From a virus, in the IMG/VR virus record IMGVR_UViG_3300017744_000134, positions 1 through 24,969 of that record: a stretch of DNA of 24,969 bases, one strand, 5' to 3'. The notes under the pieces were generated by a model that had not been told where the DNA came from, made no database searches, and saw only the letters and a list, made by a program, of their open reading frames with translations. The position numbers were made by a program, and so were the translations under genes. Numbering within the stretch: the stretch's first letter is position 1; each line of letters starts with the position of its first letter. Below, in pieces: positions 19,965 to 24,969 of this stretch.

Positions 19965-21051
19965 AGGGCGCCTCCGTAGCTGAATTAGTTATCCAAACAA
20001 CTGGAAAGTGTGGTTTAGTTCCAAAGTCATTTGACTCTAAATCTGTAAGATAAATAAGACAAGAGACACTTGGATATTTCTCTGCCATTTCTGCAACAGC
20101 TGGTCCAAACCTTGTACCACCCCGACCTTGCATTGTGACTTTCAAAGGCATTGATTCACGAGTGAATGTCTGCTCGTCAGTCACATCCGTATCTGCTTGC
20201 ATGAAATGTATATTTTCTACATTAGCATCAACCAACATAGAAGATATCTCGCCTAGATCTTGATTGAGCTCTTCATCAGTACGAGAACCAGAAGTGTCAA
20301 CGATGACACCAATCTCTTCGATACATGGTGAATACAAACTAGGCAGATACAAGCCATTAGCAACGAACCTACGATTAGGTTTTTGCCAACTGTAATCTGA
20401 TTTGTTGTTACTTCTCAAGAATCTTGCAAGCTTTTGTTTCCAATTAACTTGTGGTGACACAATCTCATCAACTAGCTTAGACAAGCTACCGGGTAGTTTA
20501 CCTTGTGCTTTAGCAGACTCAGCGGCTTGTTGTACTGCAACTCGCATATCTGCTTCGTGTTTACTTTGTGCACCGCTGTCTGTCAAAGATGGATTAGGTT
20601 GAACACAAGTACCGTCAAAGTCAGACAATCCAGACAATGCTTCTGCACCACCATTTTGTTGCAGAGTGATGTAAATCTCATCGGCAGTCATATCACGATA
20701 CTTTTCATCAAGCAGTCCACCTTCGGGCAATATCATGCCAGAGTCAGTGACGACTAAATTAATTACATAATCGCCAGCGACGTTCCAAAGAAACGGGTCA
20801 CGCTCGCCAAGACGCAGTACATGCATGTAAACACAATGCATAACTTCGTGGGCAAGCAAACCAACTCTTTGTTCAGCTGTACACTTGAGAAAGAATGTGG
20901 GATTGATTAGTAGCTTTTCGCCGTTCGTTCCCGCTGTTGGAATGTCTTCGGTAAACTCTGCCCCCAATCGAAGGCAGAGAGTACCGAAGAACGGTTGCAT
21001 TATCAACAACGTAGAACGAGCTCGAGTAAAAGCTGTTTTAATATCTTCCAT
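19939..21051 (-). CDS. vWA domain protein with HExxH metallopeptidase-like N-terminus (DUF2201-like)
   Basis: 370 residues. N-terminal domain has L-L-A-H68-E69-V-M-H72-C, the HExxH zinc signature, followed by D-x-x-W-N-V-A-G-D-Y-V-I-N. The C-terminal half is a vWA fold with D252-T-S254-G-S256 (MIDAS D-x-S-x-S), followed by a helical E-E-I-S-S-M-L. This matches DUF2201_N plus VWA-like proteins that work with MoxR AAA+ ATPases. It probably binds metal twice, once for zinc and once for Mg. The stop of the 256-aa gene upstream overlaps its ATG (TAATG). Confidence 0.8.
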   Translation of the reverse strand: MEDIKTAFTRARSTLLIMQPFFGTLCLRLGAEFTEDIPTAGTNGEKLLINPTFFLKCTAEQRVGLLAHEVMHCVYMHVLRLGERDPFLWNVAGDYVINLVVTDSGMILPEGGLLDEKYRDMTADEIYITLQQNGGAEALSGLSDFDGTCVQPNPSLTDSGAQSKHEADMRVAVQQAAESAKAQGKLPGSLSKLVDEIVSPQVNWKQKLARFLRSNNKSDYSWQKPNRRFVANGLYLPSLYSPCIEEIGVIVDTSGSRTDEELNQDLGEISSMLVDANVENIHFMQADTDVTDEQTFTRESMPLKVTMQGRGGTRFGPAVAEMAEKYPSVSCLIYLTDLESNDFGTKPHFPVVWITNSATEAPYGEIIEVN

Positions 21052-21821
21052 TAGTCATTATCTCCTAGTAATGTTGAACCAAGAATCACAGCGTTGAAAT
21101 CGCCAGCATGTTGCTCGACAAAACCTTTGTCTTGCTGTGCTTTTGCTTTACGCTCTGTTTTCTTGTGAATAGTTACCATTTTATCTGGGTCAACTTTTTG
21201 CACCATGGCTGCCAAAGCACCGCCAGGCCATGCTTTCAATGCTTGATTAAGCGTTTGAAAACGAAGCAACATCTTAGCAAACTTAGCAACTTCATTTGAT
21301 TTGTTGATGTCGTACATGTGTCGCTCTTTAGATATTTCAAGAGCTTTAATAACCGCTTCGTCTTGAGGTGCTTTGTAAAGATTAAACGCCAATTGACTTC
21401 GATAAGAACTACCTTTTATCAATGGTTGCTCTACCGAAAGAGGCATGTTTGCATTGTGCAATTCTGGTGTATCAATTACACACTCATACTCTTTAACCAA
21501 GTTTTGCAATTCCCAAGGCAAATCTTCATAACCAGATGGTCTTTCTCTTTGATCATAGCACTTTGTTTCAAACTGTACGGTCAATTCATTATCGTTAATA
21601 AAGAATGAATCGTCACTGTTTTGACTAAGGTCAAAGAACTCTACATTATCAAGCTTTGAAGCTTCTTTGATTCTGTCAATAATAGGTTTGACATGAGTGT
21701 CATAGATAGCATCGCCTAGAGACGCAGGGTACTCTGGTTTTGGTTTAGTGTTTTGGTAGCTCTTTTCATACTCTTTGCAGAGATCTACTGTGAGCTTGTT
21801 TGACATACGAACTGTAGCCAT
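21051..21821 (-). CDS. Unknown middle protein of the MoxR-vWA cassette (256 aa)
   Basis: Acidic and helical. Includes VDLCKEYEKSYQNTKPKPEY, FFDLSQNSDDSFFINDNELT, a YEDLPWELQNLVKEYECVID segment, and in the C-terminal part AKFAKMLLRFQTLNQALKAW and a Lys-rich KKTERKAKAQQDKGFVEQHA. No catalytic motif recognised. CGGAG lies 6 bases before the ATG. It is sandwiched between the ATPase and the vWA gene in the same operon, so it is likely an adaptor or substrate of the pair. Confidence 0.6.
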   Translation of the reverse strand: MATVRMSNKLTVDLCKEYEKSYQNTKPKPEYPASLGDAIYDTHVKPIIDRIKEASKLDNVEFFDLSQNSDDSFFINDNELTVQFETKCYDQRERPSGYEDLPWELQNLVKEYECVIDTPELHNANMPLSVEQPLIKGSSYRSQLAFNLYKAPQDEAVIKALEISKERHMYDINKSNEVAKFAKMLLRFQTLNQALKAWPGGALAAMVQKVDPDKMVTIHKKTERKAKAQQDKGFVEQHAGDFNAVILGSTLLGDND

Positions 21822-21835
21822 AATTTTCTCCGTTG

Positions 21836-22870
21836 TTACAGTACAACATCTGAATTATCTGAAATCCAGCTTTGTATTGTAGGTTGATTAAATAATGCTT
21901 TGTCAATTGCAAGAATGCTTTTGACCAAAACAACCTGAAACTCAGTAGGTATCTTCTTACCAAGTTTCATAATGTTTTCTAGTTTGGATTGTTCCGCTCT
22001 AGAAGCCACTGCACCTGTAAGTGCATACAATACTGCCGGATCCTCCGATGGCATGTATGAACTAGGATTAGCAATCAAGTTATCAATATCTGGTAACTTG
22101 TCTGCAATTTTTGCAAACGCAAGAAACTCTCCAGCAGGACCAGTGCCTACAGCACCAGCAATACCAAAGAATAATCTTGAATCATCCATGTTTTTTGTTA
22201 GTCGCAAACGCTTGTCGACGAATGACCAGCTTCGAGGAGTAGGGAAAGCATACTCATCAGCTTTGAAACTGTACAAAAGGTTAGGACGATAACGCATAAA
22301 AGAAACTAAAGTAGTATTTACTTCATTCTTTATTGCCCACTCGCACCAAGCATCCAAGCTAGGTTCGAGTTCGTAATGCATCAGTCTGTTTCTTACAGGT
22401 GAGGGCATTTGGTAAACCGAGGCACCGTCAGTTAGACGATTACCAGCGGCAAGACATGACCAACCGTCAGGCATTTTGTAGTTACCAACCTGACGAGTTA
22501 GTAGAAGTTGTAGAAACGCATTCTGTGTAGCAGGTGGTGCTGTTGGTAGTTCGTCAATCATAAACAAACCACGGGGGCCGTGCGTTTCTTCGGTAGGAAA
22601 GATATCTGGTGGAGCCCATGATGTCATTGCACCATAGGTTTCATTATCAACCACTCGTGGTATACCACGAACATCGACAGGGTCGAATAGATTGGCACGA
22701 AAATCTAGTAATGGTATCTCGAGTTCATTAGCCACTTGCTGTGGTATCTCGGATTTACCAATACCAGGTCCGCCCCAGATCATAGTGTTAAGTCCGATAC
22801 GCATGTTATCGCGTATCTCCTGTTTGAGATCTGTTGCTGTAACAGTCTGCATAGTTGTTGTATCTGACAT
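21836..22870 (-). CDS. MoxR-type AAA+ ATPase
   Basis: 344 residues. Walker A G33-G-P-G-I-G-K-S40, Walker B G-L-F-M-I-D-E-L-P at 101-109, sensor 1 A-A-G-N-R at 141-145, and the arginine-finger segment S-P-V-R-N-R-L just after. The C-terminal part is a helical lid domain. It is the type of AAA_5/MoxR ATPase that is encoded next to vWA proteins and acts as a chaperone for metal insertion or complex assembly. GAGGAG lies 5 bases before the ATG. Together with the next two leftward genes it forms a MoxR-vWA system. Confidence 0.87.
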   Translation of the reverse strand: MSDTTTMQTVTATDLKQEIRDNMRIGLNTMIWGGPGIGKSEIPQQVANELEIPLLDFRANLFDPVDVRGIPRVVDNETYGAMTSWAPPDIFPTEETHGPRGLFMIDELPTAPPATQNAFLQLLLTRQVGNYKMPDGWSCLAAGNRLTDGASVYQMPSPVRNRLMHYELEPSLDAWCEWAIKNEVNTTLVSFMRYRPNLLYSFKADEYAFPTPRSWSFVDKRLRLTKNMDDSRLFFGIAGAVGTGPAGEFLAFAKIADKLPDIDNLIANPSSYMPSEDPAVLYALTGAVASRAEQSKLENIMKLGKKIPTEFQVVLVKSILAIDKALFNQPTIQSWISDNSDVVL

Positions 22871-22891
22871 AGTACTCCTCTTATCAAATAG

Positions 22892-23143
22892 TTATATTTC
22901 AATGGGCTCAATATCACGAATCTTGACTAAGTCTTTTCGTATCATTTCGCCCAACCTTTGGGTCGCAAGTTTCTTATAATCAACTTGCTCATCTACTGGA
23001 AATGGAGCTTCAAACTCCACCACAATAGTATTATGTGAAAAAGAATCTACAAAAGTAGCTCTAAACATTCTTGTAGCCATAATAGCTCCTAATTTATTAA
23101 ATATACCCAACTTACTAGGTAATAATTTTTGTAAAAATGACAT
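22892..23143 (-). CDS. Hypothetical protein with two possible in-frame starts (83 or 62 aa)
   Basis: ATG 23143 is preceded by AGGAG at 7 bases; ATG 23080 (Met22) is preceded by AGGAG at 6 bases. Both are in the same frame, so a long and a short product are possible. The extra N-terminus is MSFLQKLLPSKLGIFNKLGA, an amphipathic, basic helix; the shared part is MATRMFRATFVDSFSHNTIV and a C-terminal KDLVKIRDIEPIEI. A small beta-rich protein with no recognised family. Precedes the MoxR gene. Confidence 0.55.
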   Translation of the reverse strand: MSFLQKLLPSKLGIFNKLGAIMATRMFRATFVDSFSHNTIVVEFEAPFPVDEQVDYKKLATQRLGEMIRKDLVKIRDIEPIEI

Positions 23144-23171
23144 GATTTTACTCCTACATATACATACTCTC

Positions 23172-23204
23172 CGCGAACGTGCGAGGTAAAAGCTCGCACG
23201 AGCG
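23172..23204. repeat. GC-rich hairpin upstream of the 83-aa gene
   Basis: CGTGCGAG (23178-23185) pairs with CTCGCACG (23193-23200), 8 bp, with three outer CGC/GCG pairs after a small mismatch. It lies about 30 bases before the ATG at 23143, in the leftward message. A mRNA leader structure or a terminator remnant; no T-tract is adjacent. Confidence 0.6.
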
Positions 23205-23232
23205 AATAGATTTTATTTAATTTGATTTACTA

Positions 23233-23247
23233 ACTTGTCGCACAAGT
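23233..23247. repeat. Small perfect hairpin ACTTGT-CGC-ACAAGT
   Basis: A 6-bp stem with a 3-base loop (23233-23238 with 23242-23247), just left of the terminator at 23254-23286. Part of a hairpin-dense, otherwise non-coding stretch. Confidence 0.5.
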
Positions 23248-23253
23248 CCAGCA

Positions 23254-23286
23254 AAAAGATACGCCGGTTGCTTCGGCGTATTTTTT
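23254..23286. terminator. Bidirectional intrinsic terminator
   Basis: ATACGCCG (23259-23266) pairs with CGGCGTAT (23274-23281) around a 7-base loop, 8 bp, extended by A/T pairs. T6 follows to the right (23281-23286) and, on the complement, T5 (23253-23257) to the left. For leftward transcripts it would end the message carrying the 51-aa gene and the long hairpin. Confidence 0.8.
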
Positions 23287-23316
23287 GCAGGGCCCACGGT
23301 CCACGAGCGAGCGAAG

Positions 23317-23391
23317 GTACAAATCGCCGTAGGCGGGCCGACGGCACGCACGAAGTGCGGTGCCTAAAGGCGGCCGGAGGCGTGTTTGTAC
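23317..23391 (-). ncRNA. Long imperfect stem-loop, candidate structured RNA
   Basis: A hairpin of 75 bases: GTACAAA (23317-23323) with TTTGTAC (23385-23391), then CGCC/GGCG (23325-23328 with 23379-23382), GGCCG/CGGCC (23336-23340 with 23371-23375), GGCAC/GTGCC (23343-23347 with 23360-23364), GCAC/GTGC (23348-23351 with 23355-23358), triloop GAA at the tip. About 25 pairs with internal loops. Much more GC-rich than the neighbouring genes. The strand is inferred: leftward transcription would give long hairpin then terminator, a complete small RNA. A cruciform in DNA is an alternative. Confidence 0.45.
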
Positions 23392-23412
23392 GAGCACGCA
23401 CACACAAAAAAA

Positions 23413-23568
23413 CTATTTCTTTTCGTGTCGGGTAATTGACTGGCCGTTAGCACAGTAAACAACTTGTTGTTGCACAGTCTTACCATTGACTATAGTTGAT
23501 GAAACAACCTTGCGGTCGCCAGTTCTTGCGCCTTTAGAAAAAGGTCTTGGTAGATTACTACGATGCAT
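23413..23568 (-). CDS. Small basic hypothetical protein, 51 aa
   Basis: Reads MHRSNLPRPFSKGARTGDRK, then VVSSTIVNGKTVQQQVVYCA and ends SITRHEKK. A short beta hairpin (KVVSSTIVNGKTVQQQVVYC) with one Cys, flanked by basic tails. AGGAGA lies 4 bases before the ATG. Followed leftward by the structured GC-rich stretch. No family recognised; clear start, stop and spacing support coding. Confidence 0.6.
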   Translation of the reverse strand: MHRSNLPRPFSKGARTGDRKVVSSTIVNGKTVQQQVVYCANGQSITRHEKK

Positions 23569-23726
23569 ATCTTCTCCTGTATTAATGCGAAGTCTAAGTA
23601 GTTATGAAAAGGTTTATTTTGAACCTACTCGGCCCGCTACTTAAACTTCGACTTGATTGGGAAAATTGGGCCGAATTCTGTGCCTACCAAGTAATCGAAA
23701 CATTAACTCGGTAGGACTTTGTACGC
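23569..23726. other. Intergenic gap with no supported gene
   Basis: 158 bases between the 51-aa and 248-aa genes. It contains an AGGTT/AACCT 7-loop hairpin (23609-23625) followed by a short T-run leftward, CGGCCC/GGGCCG arms 30 bases apart, and CCTACC/GGTAGG arms (23684-23689 with 23710-23715). The only minus-strand ORF is 20 residues (MFRLLGRHRIRPNFPNQVEV) with weak support. Probably 5' leader and promoter sequence. Confidence 0.4.
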
Positions 23727-24473
23727 TTACGCGTTATCAAACATAGTTTGCATATGCTCTTTGGTTGCACCATTAAGTTTTAGTGCTGTTTTACCAGAAG
23801 TATCTGCATACTGTTTGAAGTTCCATTCAGCAAGTCTTTGCAATCTTTGCTCAACTGCTGATTGAACTCTGTTTCTTTGAATTGAAACTTCTTTCAAGCC
23901 AAAGGAATGGTCAAGGTCTGAAAGAGCCATAGACATCATTCTTGCCTTACGACCAAGGTCAAACATCTTTTGTTCACGCTCGAGCAACCAGTCAGGGATT
24001 TCATCGCCTGCTTTAGCCATAGCTGTTTGATAATCGTAAGAGATGCTTGCAAATTCTGCCCATGTTCTGGTGCATAGTTGCAAGAAAGACAAGCCAGTTG
24101 ACTGTGGGTCAACAATAGTCAGTTCTTGAAAGCCAACAACAATGTTGTTAACTGATTCTTCAAACTTGACTATCTGCTCATCTACTGGTGCATGACCTTC
24201 TTTTTCTTCAAAAGTTGGTTGAGTACCAACCTTTTGGTCAAAAATAGCCATGATTTTAGCAACCACATCATCTTTGAATGTTGGGTTACCAGTGTCATCT
24301 AGCCTGTAGTTGACATGGAAAAAATCAGGTAGACTGATTGATGCTTTCACAGAACGTTGTTCTGCACCTTCAGAATCTGCAATGGTGTCTTCTGTGTAGT
24401 CACTCATTTTAGATTTAACTTCAGGAACAAGTTCTTTCGATTCTTGTTCGCTTGGGTCAAAATATTCACTCAT
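23727..24473 (-). CDS. Hypothetical acidic protein, 248 aa
   Basis: Acidic N-terminal about 40 residues (EYFDPSEQESKELVPEVKSK), then a beta/alpha region with SLPDFFHVNYRLDDTGNPTF, and a long helical C-terminal half (FDLGRKARMMSMALSDLDHS, VQSAVEQRLQRLAEWNFKQY). No Cys-metal or catalytic motif recognised apart from one Cys in LQLCTRTW. AGGAG lies 6 bases before the ATG. It is a large early gene at the far right of the leftward block; a scaffold, inhibitor or recombination accessory role cannot be decided. Confidence 0.6.
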   Translation of the reverse strand: MSEYFDPSEQESKELVPEVKSKMSDYTEDTIADSEGAEQRSVKASISLPDFFHVNYRLDDTGNPTFKDDVVAKIMAIFDQKVGTQPTFEEKEGHAPVDEQIVKFEESVNNIVVGFQELTIVDPQSTGLSFLQLCTRTWAEFASISYDYQTAMAKAGDEIPDWLLEREQKMFDLGRKARMMSMALSDLDHSFGLKEVSIQRNRVQSAVEQRLQRLAEWNFKQYADTSGKTALKLNGATKEHMQTMFDNA

Positions 24474-24555
24474 AATAACTCCTATATATAGTAAAGTGAT
24501 TTATAAAACGCATTTACCTTCATAAATGCAACCTGTAAATAGATACCGTAATTGA

Positions 24556-24687
24556 CTACCTATTTGTATTTGAGCTAGCTTTCATACGAGCTAACTCTTC
24601 ATTAATTTTGCATTGGATTTCCAAATCAGACTCTGTAAATTTACTTATAGTCTTCATTTCATCCAAATGTTTCATTAATTCATTCAT
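24556..24687 (-). CDS. Small helical hypothetical protein, 43 aa
   Basis: Reads MNELMKHLDEMKTISKFTES, then DLEIQCKINEELARMKASSN and TNR. Predicted helical, possibly coiled-coil, one Cys. GGAG lies 7 bases before the ATG. It is the most upstream leftward gene in the window, just left of the repeat cluster. No family recognised. Confidence 0.55.
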   Translation of the reverse strand: MNELMKHLDEMKTISKFTESDLEIQCKINEELARMKASSNTNR

Positions 24688-24729
24688 AATATTTCTCCAT
24701 TAATTACACTTAATTGAACTAGATTGATA

Positions 24730-24753
24730 AAACGCGGCTGGTAAGACGCGTTT
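24730..24753. repeat. Inverted repeat AAACGCG / CGCGTTT flanking the iterons
   Basis: AAACGCG (24730-24736) pairs with CGCGTTT (24747-24753) around a 10-base loop, 7 bp. It ends exactly where the first GTGGTACACC copy begins. No T-tract, so it is probably part of the repeat region rather than a terminator. Confidence 0.6.
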
Positions 24754-24881
24754 GTGGTACACCGTGGTACACCCTAAGTTATTGATTTGTTTACAGATCC
24801 ACGTTTGGGTGTACCACGAAGAAAAAGCAGGTGGTACACCTGTAAGCCCCGCGTTAGCAGGGTTTCGTGGAAGGTGTACCA
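24754..24881. repeat. Iteron-like repeats GTGGTACACC (candidate replication origin or early operator)
   Basis: GTGGTACACC occurs at 24754-24763 and immediately again at 24764-24773 (tandem), inverted at 24808-24817 (GGTGTACCAC), direct at 24831-24840, and inverted with one mismatch at 24873-24882 (GGTGTACCAT). A seventh-base-truncated copy (GTGGTAC) is at 24963-24969, cut by the window end. The core GTAC is palindromic. The mix of direct and inverted copies in AT-rich DNA beside the most upstream leftward gene fits a replication origin or repressor-binding cluster. Confidence 0.75.
24847..24862 (-). repeat. Hairpin CCCTGC-TAAC-GCGGGG between iterons
   Basis: On the minus strand CCCTGC pairs with GCGGGG (one G-T wobble) around a TAAC tetraloop, 6 bp. 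On the plus strand the wobble becomes an A-C mismatch, so the minus-strand RNA or ssDNA is favoured. No T-tract follows. Confidence 0.5.
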
Positions 24882-24898
24882 TTTGTACCGGTTAATTG

Positions 24899-24912
24899 TT
24901 AGTTTAAACTAA
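24899..24912. repeat. Perfect 14-base palindrome TTAGTTTAAACTAA
   Basis: TTAGTTTAAACTAA equals its own reverse complement. It lies 18 bases right of the last iteron. A perfect AT-rich dyad in an origin-like or control region; a regulator binding site is possible. Confidence 0.6.
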
Positions 24913-24969
24913 GATTCTATAACCACGATCCACGGTCGATTACTAAAGCTAACGCAAATCCTGTGGTAC

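Noticed and set aside
23213-23435. Overlapping ORFs on both strands in the GC-rich block
   Set aside because: Composition is low-complexity Arg/Ala/Pro, no ribosome-binding sites precede the starts, and the DNA forms strong hairpins. Better explained as structured non-coding sequence.
23609-23625. tRNA-like T-arm (AGGTTCAAAATAAACCT on the minus strand)
   Set aside because: It is a simple 5-bp hairpin. No matching D-arm, anticodon arm or acceptor stem was found around it.
24700-24882. A 60-codon leftward ORF across the repeat cluster
   Set aside because: It runs through the iterons and a hairpin, has no convincing ribosome-binding site and its residues are dictated by the repeats.
24754-24969. 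CRISPR array
   Set aside because: The repeats are 10 bases, in both orientations, with irregular spacing, and no Cas genes are present.

Overview
This window looks like part of a tailed double-stranded DNA phage genome, most likely a short-tailed (podovirus-like) phage of a marine or aquatic bacterium. The base composition is AT-rich (roughly 40% G+C by eye). Genes are packed tightly and mostly overlap by 1-30 bases. Nothing resembles host housekeeping genes, rRNA or tRNA. Virion genes (a nozzle-like tail protein, a tail fibre, a tail-fibre assembly chaperone), lysis genes (M15 peptidase, holin) and a phage replication set (family A DNA polymerase, primase-helicase, SNF2-like helicase, two PD-(D/E)XK nucleases) all occur together. 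The host cannot be named from the sequence; the marine assignment is inference from family resemblance.

Bases 1-6464, rightward: a late module. It starts with the 3' part of an M15 endolysin, then a coiled-coil tail-anchored protein, a holin, a large tail protein, a fibre with a fibronectin-III-like domain and its chaperone. A one-helix MscS-like membrane protein follows. The module ends in a string of seven very small genes, most of them extremely rich in Lys/Arg (5028-6464).

Bases 6461-15853, leftward: replication and nucleotide-processing genes. In transcription order these are a 67-aa protein, DNA polymerase A, a one-helix peptide, a CsrA homologue, a primase/SF3-like helicase, a Cas4/RecB-type exonuclease with an Fe-S cysteine set, an SNF2-type helicase with its own strong sigma70-type promoter, three proteins of unknown function, a VRR-NUC-like nuclease, a DUF1289 protein and an HNH nuclease. 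The two opposed modules meet tail to tail at one TTAA tetranucleotide that holds both stop codons.

Bases 15854-16500: a single rightward gene for a probable virion protein, with its own promoter, leader hairpin and bidirectional terminator, set inside the leftward early block.

Bases 16501-24687, leftward: early genes. These include a chain of tiny ATGA-coupled ORFs, a DUF3310 protein, a nest of overlapping small membrane proteins, and a three-gene MoxR ATPase / unknown / metallopeptidase-vWA cassette. A GC-rich, hairpin-dense non-coding stretch (23172-23391) interrupts the block. At the right edge (24730-24969) is an iterated GTGGTACACC repeat cluster with hairpins and a palindrome, a candidate replication origin or early control region. 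At least fourteen coding ORFs reported here are shorter than 60 codons and were found by reading the sequence for ribosome-binding sites and start/stop overlaps.
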